This document shows, in pieces, positions 27,918-35,866 of a stretch of DNA of 64,000 bases. The notes under the pieces were generated by a model. It saw only the letters and a list, made by a program, of their open reading frames with translations. It had not been told where the DNA came from and did no database searches. The translations under genes were made by a program, and so were the position numbers. The DNA lies in contig NZ_JAIRDQ010000001.1 in the NCBI RefSeq assembly GCF_021458635.1, positions 1,798,001 through 1,862,000 of the forward strand, read 5' to 3'. Within the stretch, counting starts at the first letter, position 1. Every line of letters begins with the position of its first letter. Origin of the DNA: Bradyrhizobium monzae. GTDB lineage: Bacteria; Pseudomonadota; Alphaproteobacteria; Rhizobiales; Xanthobacteraceae.

Positions 27918-29081
27918 ATGTCGCCCAACGCGCCCGCCGACGACCACCACGACGACGTCATGTACCCCTCGGCCATACCGTTCGTGCTGGTCCATCTCGG
28001 CTGCTTCGCGGCAATCTGGACAGGCGTCACCTGGCAGGCCCTCGCGATCTGCGGTTCGCTGTATGTCGTGCGCATGTTTGCGATCGGAGCAGGCTACCAC
28101 CGCTATTTCTCGCACAAGGCTTTTGCGACCGGCCGGGTGTTTCAGTTCATCCTGGCTTGGCTTGCACAAAGCACCGCGCAGAAGAGCGTGTTGTGGTGGG
28201 CGGCCAAGCATCGGCATCATCATCTGCATTCCGATACCGAATTGGACGTGCATTCGCCCCGTCAGCGCGGCTTCCTGTACAGCCATCTCGGCTGGATTTT
28301 TTACCGGGAGCACGATGCGACCGACCTGGTGAAGGTCGGCGATCTCACGGCCTATCCGGAGCTGATGTGGCTGCATCGGCTGGAGCTCCTGCCGGCCGTG
28401 ACGCTTGCGGTGCTCTGCTTCCTGGCGGCCGGCTGGTCGGGTCTGGTCGTCGGCTTCCTGTGGAGCACGGTGCTGGTCTATCACGCGACCTTCTGCATCA
28501 ATTCCCTGGCCCACGTGCATGGACGCAAGCGTTACGTGACGGGCGACGATTCCCGCAACAACTGGCTGCTGGCGCTGTTCACCATGGGTGAAGGCTGGCA
28601 CAACAATCACCACGCCTACCAGAGCAGCGTGCGACAAGGCTTTTACTGGTGGGAGATCGACCCGACTTATTACCTCCTGAAAGTCCTGTCCTGGTTCGGC
28701 GTAGTCTGGAACATGAAGGCGCCGCCCGAGCAGGTGCTGCGCAACGAGCAGCCGCTCGGCGCACGTGTCATCAATCGCGCGGCCCGCGAGCTTGCCGGGC
28801 GGTTCGATGCGCACGCTCTGGCGCACGCGATCTCGTCGGCGCTGCACCGGGCCGATCTGGCCCCGTTGCAACTCCCGATGCTGCACGACATCCTCAATCG
28901 CGCCCATGACGGCGTCGATGCGCTGACACACCTGCATCTGCCGAAGATTCCGACCCGCGACGAGTTTCTCGCTGAAGCCAGGGCAATGTTCGCGCGAACG
29001 CGATCACTTAACGAGATCGTGGATCACGCCTACGAACATTTCCTGACTTCGGTTCGTGCGCAGCTTGCCACAGCGCGCTGA
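27918..29081 (+). CDS. membrane fatty acid desaturase (acyl-CoA delta-9 type)
   Basis: A 387-residue di-iron membrane desaturase with all three histidine boxes: HRYFSH at 61-66, HRHHH at 98-102 and HNNHH at 228-232. Four hydrophobic spans surround them. It inserts a double bond into membrane acyl chains using O2 and a reductant. The C-terminal 120 residues form an extra helical tail beyond the desaturase domain. Its leader carries the promoter-terminator pair at 27778-27856, suggesting attenuation or temperature-dependent read-through. Confidence 0.93.
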   Translation: MSPNAPADDHHDDVMYPSAIPFVLVHLGCFAAIWTGVTWQALAICGSLYVVRMFAIGAGYHRYFSHKAFATGRVFQFILAWLAQSTAQKSVLWWAAKHRHHHLHSDTELDVHSPRQRGFLYSHLGWIFYREHDATDLVKVGDLTAYPELMWLHRLELLPAVTLAVLCFLAAGWSGLVVGFLWSTVLVYHATFCINSLAHVHGRKRYVTGDDSRNNWLLALFTMGEGWHNNHHAYQSSVRQGFYWWEIDPTYYLLKVLSWFGVVWNMKAPPEQVLRNEQPLGARVINRAARELAGRFDAHALAHAISSALHRADLAPLQLPMLHDILNRAHDGVDALTHLHLPKIPTRDEFLAEARAMFARTRSLNEIVDHAYEHFLTSVRAQLATAR

Positions 29082-29136
29082 AGCTCGCAGTCATCGCGCG
29101 CGTGGCCTGATCGGCCAGGCGGTCTTCCCCAAGACC

Positions 29137-29170
29137 AAACCGCCCGCCTGCGGGGTGCGCAGGCGGGCGG
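29137..29170. terminator. GC-rich hairpin between convergent genes
   Basis: CCGCCCGCCTGC (29140-29151) pairs with GCAGGCGGGCGG (29159-29170). On the minus strand the stem is followed by TTTGGTC, a weak tail, so it probably helps end the DUF2852 message and perhaps that of the desaturase. Confidence 0.5.
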
Positions 29171-29235
29171 CTCGGGGCCATCAGGACTTTGGGGGCATAC
29201 GCCTGAAGGCTTTGAGAGGTATCAGTGGTTTGAGG

Positions 29236-29727
29236 TCAGCCCTGCTGCTGATCGGTCGGCGGCGGGGTCGGACGCGTCTTGTGCTGGGCCATGAACTGGT
29301 CGAATTCTTCCTTGTCCTTGGCGTGGCGCAGACGATCGAGGAAATTCTTGAACTCGACCTGCTCCTCCTCGAGGCGCTGCAGCGTCTCGGTGCGATACTC
29401 GTCGAAGGCACGATTGCCGGAGGACGGCGGGCCGAAACCGAAGCCGAAGCCGCGGCGCTCCATGCGGCCGCGCATGCGGTCCATCTTGTACTGCATCCGC
29501 TCCATCTTGCTCTGCCAGCGATCCTGGTTGCTCCAGCACGACATTCTTCTGCTCCCGAGTGTGAAAAAGAGAAGGGCAAGTCCGATCGGCCACCAGATGA
29601 TGAAGCCGAGAATGGTCACGGCAATCCAGCCAGGATGCCAGGGCGTATCGAGCATGTGGGGCCGCTCGTACTGTTGCTGTTGGTCCGAGGGGCCGCGCCA
29701 GCGATTGACATCAGCGGTGTAGGCCAT
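29236..29727 (-). CDS. DUF2852 domain protein
   Basis: A 163-residue protein with one membrane span (WIAVTILGFIIWWPIGLALLFFTLG, about 34-58) preceded by LDTPWHPGW and followed by a Met/Arg-rich helical region (MERMQYKMDRMRGRMERRG) and a charged C-terminal helix (RTETLQRLEEEQVEFKNFLDRLRHAKDKEEFDQFM). This is the DUF2852 architecture, widespread in rhizobia and of unknown function. GAGAAGGG precedes the ATG. Its promoter carries the same 19-bp operator as the neighbouring TetR gene. Confidence 0.88.
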   Translation of the reverse strand: MAYTADVNRWRGPSDQQQQYERPHMLDTPWHPGWIAVTILGFIIWWPIGLALLFFTLGSRRMSCWSNQDRWQSKMERMQYKMDRMRGRMERRGFGFGFGPPSSGNRAFDEYRTETLQRLEEEQVEFKNFLDRLRHAKDKEEFDQFMAQHKTRPTPPPTDQQQG

Positions 29728-29762
29728 TTCCCTTCTCCATCACGGCATCAGCGCCGTTGTGA

Positions 29763-29781
29763 ATGTAAATAACATTTACAT
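29763..29781. promoter_or_regulatory. 19-bp TetR operator at the DUF2852 promoter
   Basis: ATGTAAATAACATTTACAT is ATGTAAA-N5-TTTACAT, a perfect palindrome around the central bases. It overlaps the downstream edge of the -10 element of the leftward promoter. The same 7-5-7 design occurs at 30588-30606 on the TetR start codon. Confidence 0.75.
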
Positions 29782-29808
29782 AGCTAGACCATCCCGCGAT
29801 TTTGTCAA
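29780..29808 (-). promoter_or_regulatory. promoter of the DUF2852 gene
   Basis: Minus strand: TTGACA (29808-29803) and AGCTAT (29785-29780) with a 17-base spacer; TAGCTA one base earlier is an alternative -10. The operator begins at its downstream edge. Confidence 0.55.
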
Positions 29809-29848
29809 GCCGGCGGCCTGACAGGGTCGCGGAATTATTTGCGCAACT

Positions 29849-30589
29849 TTATTTCGGCTTGCCCCAAGGACCACCCGGGGGGACACCAGAACCGGAGGAC
29901 GCCTCCGGTGGGACCGGCGGCGGCTCGGCGCTCTTTGCCTGCGGCCGGCGGTCGGTCGGGAAGCCGAGGCCGCGCAGATAGATCAGCACCTCGGCCTCGA
30001 GCAGCTCATCCGGCGACATCGGCAGCTTTCGTCGCGCGGCGTCCCCGCGCGAGAACAGCGAGGCGACGCCGTGCGCCATCGACCAGATATGCAGCGCCAT
30101 CATCATCGCCGGCGGACGCGGCGTACCGGGCGGGGCGAGCGCAGCCAGACGCTCCGCGGCGGCGCGAATGACGTTGAAAGCGCGCTCGCTTGCGGCCTGC
30201 AGCGCTGCATTGGTATCGACCGGCAGGCCGGATTCGAACATCGCGTTATAGAAAGCCGGCTCCTCGCGGGCGAAGGCGAGATAGGCCCGGCCGACGCGTT
30301 CGAACGCGGTGACGGTGTCGGGACGGCCGTCATCCCAGGCCGCCGTGAGACGCGCTTCGAACTGCTCGAAACCGCGCTGGGCGATCGAGGACAGCAGCTC
30401 GTCACGGTCGCGAAAATGCCGGTAAGGCGCCGCCGCGCTGACGCCGGCCATGCGCGCGGCATCGGCAAAGGTGAAACCGGCCGCCCCCTTCTCGGCGATC
30501 AGGCCGAGGGCAGCCTGCAGAAGGGCTTCCTTCAAATTGCCGTGGTGATAGCCGCGCTCGGCGCGGCCCTGCTCCTTGCGCCAGCTCAT
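29849..30589 (-). CDS. TetR/AcrR family regulator
   Basis: A 246-residue TetR protein. The helix-turn-helix is GFTFADAARMAGVSAAAPYRHFRDRDELL at about 38-66 after the YHHGNLKEALLQAALGLIAEKG helix, a signature of the TetR_C_33/WHG-domain group. The C-terminus carries a Pro-rich extension (EPPPVPPEASSGSGVPPGGP). A 19-bp palindrome overlaps its start codon, so it should repress itself; the matching site at the DUF2852 promoter identifies that gene as a second target. Confidence 0.9.
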   Translation of the reverse strand: MSWRKEQGRAERGYHHGNLKEALLQAALGLIAEKGAAGFTFADAARMAGVSAAAPYRHFRDRDELLSSIAQRGFEQFEARLTAAWDDGRPDTVTAFERVGRAYLAFAREEPAFYNAMFESGLPVDTNAALQAASERAFNVIRAAAERLAALAPPGTPRPPAMMMALHIWSMAHGVASLFSRGDAARRKLPMSPDELLEAEVLIYLRGLGFPTDRRPQAKSAEPPPVPPEASSGSGVPPGGPWGKPK

Positions 30590-30606
30590 GTGAACGACCT
30601 TTACAT
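30588..30606. promoter_or_regulatory. 19-bp TetR operator overlapping the TetR start codon
   Basis: ATGTGAACGACCTTTACAT matches the 29763 site in design (ATGTRAA-N5-TTTACAT). It covers the first two bases of the start codon and the leader, suggesting autorepression by blocking transcription. Confidence 0.7.
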
Positions 30607-30717
30607 GAGCCGGGCGTGAAGGTCACTAGCGGCGATGGGGCGTGATTAACCCGTACTTCCACGGATCGCACCGGGCCGATGCAGCCTGCATCGCGCCCGG
30701 ACACGACGTCCCCGGAC

Positions 30718-31083
30718 CTACATCTGCGGGATCGCCAGCACCGGCATGACCTCGACGGCCTCGCCGGGAAAGATCGCGAAGTGCGGATGGTTCTCGAACA
30801 GCTTGGCAGCGGCCTCCTGCGAGGCCGCGCGCACCACCGTGAAGCCGGTCAGCGCATTGCTGACCTCGGTGATGCCGCTGGCGTCGATCTTGCGGGTCTT
30901 GCCGAGCGGGCCGCCGATCTCGACAATGACGTCCTTGTGCTTCTCGACCCAGCCATGCCACGCGGCCATGCCCTCCCGCTCCTTCGCTTTCCGTTCGGCC
31001 TCGGGAAGCGCATTCCAGGCCGCCATTTTCGACCCGCTCATGCTGCCGAGATAGACGGCGAGGAATTTGTGTTCGGCGCTCAT
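30718..31083 (-). CDS. YCII-related protein
   Basis: A 121-residue protein of ferredoxin-like (YCII/dimeric alpha-beta barrel) type, as judged by size and the central WHGWVEKHKDVIVEIGGPLGKTRKIDASG with the following AKLFENHPHFAIFPGEAVEVMPVL. These small dimers are thought to bind or act on small metabolites; no catalytic role is established. It lies 21 bases downstream of another YCII-type gene on the same strand. Confidence 0.75.
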   Translation of the reverse strand: MSAEHKFLAVYLGSMSGSKMAAWNALPEAERKAKEREGMAAWHGWVEKHKDVIVEIGGPLGKTRKIDASGITEVSNALTGFTVVRAASQEAAAKLFENHPHFAIFPGEAVEVMPVLAIPQM

Positions 31084-31104
31084 CGGTTCTCTCCCTTGTT
31101 GTAG

Positions 31105-31509
31105 CTACGTCTTCAGATCGTCGAAACCAGCGGCGGCCGCCTGCACCTCCGGCGGGAAGTCGGACATTTCCTGCACCTGGCGGATCTCGATGATCTCATT
31201 GGCCGAGGCCGGGCACTTCTTCGCCCAGGCGATCGCCTCCTCGCGCGAGCCGACCTCGATCATCCAGTAGCCACCCAGCACTTCCTTGGCTTCAGCGAAG
31301 GGGCCGTCGGTCACGATAGGCACGCCGGTCGCAAACGAGACGCGGGCGCCCGTCGACGGCGGATGCAGGCCGTCCAGCGTGATCAGCACGCCGGCGTCTT
31401 TCAGCGCCTCGTTGTAGCGCATCATCGCAGCGACGCGTTCGGGATCGAGTTGCACGTCCGCCGGCGCGGTCTCGTAGCCGAGCGGAATCATCAGCATCAT
31501 GAATCGCAT
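31105..31509 (-). CDS. YCII/DGPF-domain protein
   Basis: A 134-residue protein with the DGPF signature (VPIVTDGPFAEAKEVLGGYWMIEVGSREEAIAWAKKCP), the hallmark of the family found with ECF42-type sigma factors. GAGGA precedes the ATG at 31509. No sigma factor is adjacent here; one with its own DGPF partner lies at 35.9-37.5 kb. Probably co-transcribed with the downstream YCII gene. Confidence 0.85.
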   Translation of the reverse strand: MRFMMLMIPLGYETAPADVQLDPERVAAMMRYNEALKDAGVLITLDGLHPPSTGARVSFATGVPIVTDGPFAEAKEVLGGYWMIEVGSREEAIAWAKKCPASANEIIEIRQVQEMSDFPPEVQAAAAGFDDLKT

Positions 31510-31732
31510 GCGGTTCCTCACTTGCCTCGTCATTAAGACGAACGACGTTTTACCAAGCAGACAGGGCTGCGAAAATTATTTCAGAGGTCATTCAACTCCC
31601 TTCCCAAGGCCGGCATCACGCAATGCCGGGCCTTGATTGCATTTGAAGTCTTTCTTGCCGAAGCGAAAGCGCAGTAAAAGGCGCTGGCCGCGATGCGACC
31701 GCCCGCTCCCCAGCAGAAGGACAGCCCCCAAA

Positions 31733-32521
31733 ATGCCGTCACCTCAGTCCAAAGTCGCCCTCGTCACCGGCGCCGCACGCGGCATCGGGCTTGCGACGGC
31801 CAAGAAGTTCCTTGCCGAGGGCTGGCGGGTGGCGCTGCTCGATATCGAGGGCGAGCTGCTCGGCCGTGCAGTCGCCGGGATCGACCAAAGCGAGGCGACG
31901 CTGGCGCTGACCTGCGACGTGTCGGACGCAGCAGCCGTCGGAGCTGCAATGGCCGCGGTCATGAGCCGCTTCGGCCGGCTCGATGCGCTCGTCAACAATG
32001 CCGGCGTCGCGGTGTTTGCCCCGGTGCTGGCAACCAGCGATGCCGACTGGAACAGGATCATGGCGGTCAACCTCACCGGCCCGTTCCTCTGCACCAAGGC
32101 GGCCGCGCCGCTGATGCGCGAGCAAGGCGGCGGTGCTATCGTCAACATCACCTCGATCTCGGCCGTGCGCGCCTCGACGCTGCGCTCGGCCTACGGCACC
32201 AGCAAGGCCGGGCTTGCGCACCTCACCAAGCAGCTCGCGGTCGAGCTCGCCTCGCTCAGCATCCGGGTCAATGCGGTCGCACCAGGACCGGTCGACACCG
32301 CGATGGCAAAGCAGGTGCACACCAAGGAGATCCGCGCCGACTATCACGACGCCATCCCGCTCAACCGCTACGGCCTGGAGGAGGAACTCGCAGAAGCGAT
32401 CTTCTTCCTGTGCTCGGAGCGCGCGAGCTACATCACCGGCCAAATTTTGGCCGTCGATGGCGGCTTCGATGCGGCCGGCATCGGCCTGCCGACGCTGCGC
32501 GGCGAACGGCGGAACGGATAA
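31733..32521 (+). CDS. short-chain dehydrogenase/reductase (FabG-like)
   Basis: A 262-residue classical SDR with TGAARGIG near 12-19, NNAG near 88, the catalytic Ser in ITSISAV and YGTSK, and the C-terminal ITGQILAVDGGFDAAG. It may reduce a ketone or oxidise an alcohol with NAD(P); substrate unknown. I chose the ATG at 31733, with AAGGA upstream. A hairpin (AAGGCCGGCAT/ATGCCGGGCCTT, 31606-31634) lies in the gap before it. Confidence 0.88.
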   Translation: MPSPQSKVALVTGAARGIGLATAKKFLAEGWRVALLDIEGELLGRAVAGIDQSEATLALTCDVSDAAAVGAAMAAVMSRFGRLDALVNNAGVAVFAPVLATSDADWNRIMAVNLTGPFLCTKAAAPLMREQGGGAIVNITSISAVRASTLRSAYGTSKAGLAHLTKQLAVELASLSIRVNAVAPGPVDTAMAKQVHTKEIRADYHDAIPLNRYGLEEELAEAIFFLCSERASYITGQILAVDGGFDAAGIGLPTLRGERRNG

Positions 32522-32532
32522 GCACAAATCTC

Positions 32533-32620
32533 GTAGGGTAGGCAAAGCGCAGCGTGCCCACCATCTGAACGATCGAGGTGACAATGCTGGGCAGGCGCTT
32601 ACGCACCTTTGCCCACCCTT
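32533..32620. repeat. palindromic intergenic repeat, family A copy 2
   Basis: GTAGGGTAGGCAAAGCGCAG and CGTGCCCACC on the left are mirrored by GGGCAGGCGCTTACGCACC and TTTGCCCACC on the right. It is the same element as at 12466-12550, here between an SDR gene and a secreted protein gene. Confidence 0.75.
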
Positions 32621-32640
32621 ATCGAGTTTGTGGAGACGCC

Positions 32641-33069
32641 ATGCGACGCCTCGCCCTGTTCGTTCTATCGATGGCTTTGCTCGCCTCCGCACCGGCGCAA
32701 GCCGAGATCCGCATCATCCAGAGCCCCGGCGGACAGGTCGGATCGTTTCTCGATCTGTTCGAGAAGGTGCGCGAGAGCGGCGACCGCGTCGTGATCGACG
32801 GTCCATGCCTGTCGGCCTGCACGCTGGTGCTCAGCATCGTGCCGGGCGATCGCATCTGCGTCACCAAACGTGCCGTGCTCGGTTTCCACGCCGCGCGTTC
32901 GGTCGATCGGCGCGGGCGCTTCTATGCCGAGCCGGAAGCATCCGAAGCCGTGCTGGCAGCCTATCCGGGGCCCGTTCGCGACTGGATCAGCCGACGCGGC
33001 GGCCTCACCTCGCGGTTGCTTTTGCTGAAGGGGCGCGACCTCGCCGCGATCTATCCGCGCTGTCGATGA
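32641..33069 (+). CDS. secreted ClpP/crotonase-fold-like hypothetical protein
   Basis: A 142-residue protein with a signal peptide (MRRLALFVLSMALLASAPAQA). The body has DRVVIDGPCLSACTLVLSIVPGDRICVTKRAVLGFHAA, in which the SACT motif and following GFHAA resemble periplasmic members of the ClpP/crotonase superfamily, where the Ser is nucleophilic and the His could serve as base. GGAG precedes the ATG at 32641. Function unproven. Confidence 0.75.
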   Translation: MRRLALFVLSMALLASAPAQAEIRIIQSPGGQVGSFLDLFEKVRESGDRVVIDGPCLSACTLVLSIVPGDRICVTKRAVLGFHAARSVDRRGRFYAEPEASEAVLAAYPGPVRDWISRRGGLTSRLLLLKGRDLAAIYPRCR

Positions 33070-33195
33070 CCATTCCACAGCAGGCGACCATGTGACCGCG
33101 AGAAATCCTCCGCTGTCCGACGATTAGGCAACTCCCGGCGAATTCGCCACTGACGGAGTGAAATCCGCTCAAGTGCTTCGCAACGCGTGCACAAT

Positions 33196-33294
33196 TTACG
33201 CGGTTTCCAGCTTTTCCCCGGCGCCTATGATGGCGCAGGCCAGACCGAGGCCGACCCCGCTCGCGATGGCTGCGGGACCGTCATATCTCGGCAT
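33196..33294 (-). CDS. candidate 32-residue membrane microprotein
   Basis: A short frame from an ATG at 33294 encodes MPRYDGPAAIASGVGLGLAC and continues AIIGAGEKLETA, a single Gly/Ala-rich hydrophobic span with a charged tail. It fills a gap otherwise empty of genes. No clear ribosome-binding site is present, and the frame is open upstream to a TGA through KKWNHHIPPP, so the true start is uncertain. No family recognised. Confidence 0.35.
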   Translation of the reverse strand: MPRYDGPAAIASGVGLGLACAIIGAGEKLETA

Positions 33295-33353
33295 CGGCGG
33301 CGGAATATGATGGTTCCACTTTTTCGAGATCAGTCATTTTCAAATGGACGCAT

Positions 33354-33713
33354 ATGGAGTCGATCGATTTTCGCTACAGCCTGTCGGATCAGGGACGGAT
33401 CGTCCTCGGTCCGCTGAGCTCCGAAGAAACCCTCGAATTCGAAGAGCTGTCGCGGCGCGATCGCGAGGGCCTGATCGATTTGACGTCGGAACTGCGGCTG
33501 CTCGATCTGTACGTGAAGTACATCGGCTCGGACGCCAAGATCTCGCTCGCACCGTCGGAGTCCACATCTCTGGTGAGCGATCCGCAGGTGAGTGAGACGC
33601 CGCGACGACGAAGACCATTGCCGCGACGGCCCTCGCGTCAGCGCGACTTTATTGTTCCCATGATCGTCGTGGTAGGCATGAGCTTCATGCTGATTGCACT
33701 GTTCATCAGCTGA
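33354..33713 (+). CDS. hypothetical protein with C-terminal membrane anchor
   Basis: A 119-residue protein. The N-terminal half is acidic and structured-looking (FRYSLSDQGRIVLGPLSSEETLEFEELSRRDREGLIDL), then an Arg/Pro-rich linker (PRRRRPLPRRPSRQR), then one C-terminal span (DFIVPMIVVVGMSFMLIALFIS). This is a tail-anchored layout with a positive-inside linker. No known family. Ribosome-binding site weak. Confidence 0.6.
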   Translation: MESIDFRYSLSDQGRIVLGPLSSEETLEFEELSRRDREGLIDLTSELRLLDLYVKYIGSDAKISLAPSESTSLVSDPQVSETPRRRRPLPRRPSRQRDFIVPMIVVVGMSFMLIALFIS

Positions 33714-33823
33714 TGCATGGCGTCATGCGCCGACAACCATACGGAGTGTGAACCGCGTCACACTATGGCCAAGTTGATTTGGCATACAATCGATCGAGCG
33801 ACACCGATGTCCGCAGGGGATTC

Positions 33824-34003
33824 ATGACCAGCGTCAGCACCGACGGACATGCCGGTTCGCAAGCTCAGTCGTCACTTTTGCGGAAAGCAAGCGATCAGGT
33901 CTTCGCCCGGACATTCCTGATCACGAGCGCAGTGGCAACGCTTGCCTGGTTCTACGGGCTCGCACAGGGAGCCGTGACCATCGCGAACTGGCTGTTTCCC
34001 TAG
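33824..34003 (+). CDS. small single-span membrane protein
   Basis: A 59-residue protein: a polar N-terminus (MTSVSTDGHAGSQAQSSLL) and one hydrophobic segment near residues 30-55 (FLITSAVATLAWFYGLAQGA). GGGG lies seven to eight bases before the ATG. Its TAG stop overlaps the stop of a convergent microprotein (CTAG at 34000-34003). No family recognised. Confidence 0.55.
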   Translation: MTSVSTDGHAGSQAQSSLLRKASDQVFARTFLITSAVATLAWFYGLAQGAVTIANWLFP

Positions 34004-34095
34004 TGGAAGACGATCTGCACGACCGGCGCGAGCTTCACACTGGCGCAGATCAGCATTCCCCACAGAGCAAAATTGATTTGTAGCGCCGCTGCCAT
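34000..34095 (-). CDS. candidate 31-residue membrane microprotein
   Basis: From the ATG at 34095 the frame encodes MAAALQINFALWGMLICASV and KLAPVVQIVFH: a single hydrophobic span and no more. GGAAGGGAG lies about eight bases upstream, a strong ribosome-binding site. It is convergent with the 59-residue protein, their stop codons sharing CTAG. The combination of good RBS and hydrophobic span supports it, despite its size. Confidence 0.5.
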   Translation of the reverse strand: MAAALQINFALWGMLICASVKLAPVVQIVFH

Positions 34096-34377
34096 CGGTC
34101 GCTCCCTTCCAAGTCACGTCCACCCTAGTTTGTAGGTATTGTGAAGAAGGTTAGCGATTCCAATGCGAAGTTCACAGCCTAATCTTGCGCCAGTTGTTGT
34201 GCGATGCAATTCGCTTCATGTCACAACGTCGCTCGCGCTGTTCTCGCAAAGTGAATCGCGTGCACGAATCTCCTTTCAGCCATGTGGGCGACGTCGTTTT
34301 CCCTTAAGTCTCCACTAAGTGTCGCGATGCAAAGTTTTCCACGCGATTCGCGTGGCGTACCGCACGGCAGGTTCGGC

Positions 34378-34725
34378 ATGGCTCGACACATTCTCGTCTT
34401 GCTCAGTTTTTGCGCAGCGCTCGCGGGATGCGCAAGCGCGCCGGCGGCGGAGCGTCGTCCGATCGCGTGGGACGGACTCGGTCAGGATCCCAATCGTCCT
34501 GCTGTCACAAAACGCCGCCTTCCCAATCACACAGCACCAGAGAGCGATCCCAATGGTGAGCGGCAACGGGTGCTCGCCACGCTGCGTCCCTATTCCGACG
34601 CATGGTGGGCTGTCCAGGACGAGATCGAGGCCGAGAACGACAAGCAGCTCGGCTCGAAGCTCGTGATCTGCCGCAGCTGCGTGACGCAGCCACCGCGCGA
34701 GGACGTAACCGGATCAATCCGCTGA
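34378..34725 (+). CDS. small lipoprotein
   Basis: A 115-residue protein with a lipoprotein signal (MARHILVLLSFCAALAGC; lipobox LAGC, Cys18). The mature part is polar, contains WWAVQDEIEAENDKQLGSKLVICRSC and ends in DVTGSIR, a tail frequent among Bradyrhizobium small lipoproteins and secreted proteins. Function unknown. An upstream ATG in frame would add 15 or more residues but spoil the signal. Confidence 0.75.
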   Translation: MARHILVLLSFCAALAGCASAPAAERRPIAWDGLGQDPNRPAVTKRRLPNHTAPESDPNGERQRVLATLRPYSDAWWAVQDEIEAENDKQLGSKLVICRSCVTQPPREDVTGSIR

Positions 34726-34793
34726 CCATGCGCGTTCCTCTCTCGAGACAATCGAGAGAGGAAGCCGCAGCTCGGGGAATCCGGGCGTTGCGC

Positions 34794-35213
34794 TCACATT
34801 CCTTCGGCGGGGCAATTCACCATCCAGGGAATGCCGAACTTGTCCACGCACATGCCAAAGCCCTTGGCCCAGAACGTCTTGGTGAAAGGCATGGTGACGG
34901 TGCCGCCGTCGGCAAGCGCGTTGAACTTGCGCTCGCCCTCCGCGGGATCCGCGACCGTCACCGAGATCGAAAAGCCCTGCGGCTTGTGGAAATGCTCGGG
35001 CGGCGTATCGGAAGCCATCAGCACGGCGCCGCCGGGCAGCGACAGCCGCGCATGCATGATCGTCTTCTCGCGGCCGGGCGGCCCGGGAGGCATATCCGAC
35101 GGCGGAGCGTCCGAGAGACGCATCATGGCGTCGATCTTTCCGCCGAGCACCTTGGCGTAGTAGTTGAACGCCGCTTCACATGTGTCCTGATAGAACAGAT
35201 AAGCACTGACCAT
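34794..35213 (-). CDS. VOC/PhnB-like protein
   Basis: A 139-residue vicinal oxygen chelate-fold protein of the PhnB/glyoxalase-like type: LFYQDTCEAAFNYYAKVLGGKI, then MHARLSLPGGAVLMASDTPP and FWAKGFGMCVDKFGIPWMVN. These proteins are metal-binding or ligand-binding and often lie beside DGPF/ECF42 genes, as here. Last gene of a four-gene minus-strand cluster. Confidence 0.87.
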   Translation of the reverse strand: MVSAYLFYQDTCEAAFNYYAKVLGGKIDAMMRLSDAPPSDMPPGPPGREKTIMHARLSLPGGAVLMASDTPPEHFHKPQGFSISVTVADPAEGERKFNALADGGTVTMPFTKTFWAKGFGMCVDKFGIPWMVNCPAEGM

Positions 35214-35252
35214 CGTTTCTCTCCTCTTTGCGTCTTGGGGCGGTGGCTGGCG

Positions 35253-35789
35253 TTACTTCTCCGTGAGCTTCTTAAGGCTGGCGAGGCCGGCCTCGAAGTC
35301 CTTGCCGATCATGGTGTCCATGTTGACGAAGACCTGCATCACCTTGGACATCAAGGGCGCCGGACCATACATCGCCCATGTGACCAGTGTGGCATCGCCT
35401 TGCGGCACAAAGGTGAACTCGGCGGTGTTGTGGCCTTCGAAGGGCCGCTCGAAATCGAGCTTGATGCGGAGTTTCGACGGCGTGCTGGCCTCGAGGATCT
35501 CCATGTGGCCGGCACCGACATTGTTGTTGCCGTCCCAGGCATAGGTCGCCCCCATCCCTTTCGCAGTTCCACCGTAGGTGCGCTTCATGGCGGGGTCGCG
35601 CCCCTCATAGGGCGACCAGCTGGTCCAAAAGTGGAAATCGGAGACGAGCGGATAGATCGCCGCGGCCGGCGCCTTCAGCGCGAGCGAACGCTCGACACGG
35701 AACGTGTCGGGTTTTGTGAGGGCGAACACGAGGATGCCCGCGATCCCGACCGCGAGTACAATGGCAACAATGGCAATGGCTTTCCGCAT
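35253..35789 (-). CDS. SRPBCC family protein with N-terminal membrane anchor
   Basis: A 178-residue protein. An N-terminal span (AIAIVAIVLAVGIAGILVFALT) is followed by a START/Bet v 1-like domain (FRVERSLALKAPAAAIYPLVSDFHFWTSWSPYEGRDPAMKRTYGG...). The fold binds hydrophobic ligands. GGAG precedes the ATG at 35789. It lies between the ECF42-type sigma gene and the VOC gene. Confidence 0.85.
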   Translation of the reverse strand: MRKAIAIVAIVLAVGIAGILVFALTKPDTFRVERSLALKAPAAAIYPLVSDFHFWTSWSPYEGRDPAMKRTYGGTAKGMGATYAWDGNNNVGAGHMEILEASTPSKLRIKLDFERPFEGHNTAEFTFVPQGDATLVTWAMYGPAPLMSKVMQVFVNMDTMIGKDFEAGLASLKKLTEK

Positions 35790-35866
35790 GAAGGACTCCC
35801 TGGATACGGGATTAAGACGAAGGGAGACGGTGGGACCCGACATGTGACGGAACGATTTTTTTGCCG

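Noticed and set aside
31606..31634. Hairpin AAGGCCGGCAT/ATGCCGGGCCTT as a terminator
   Set aside because: It lies between divergent genes, has one bulge and no U-tract on either strand, so termination is unlikely.
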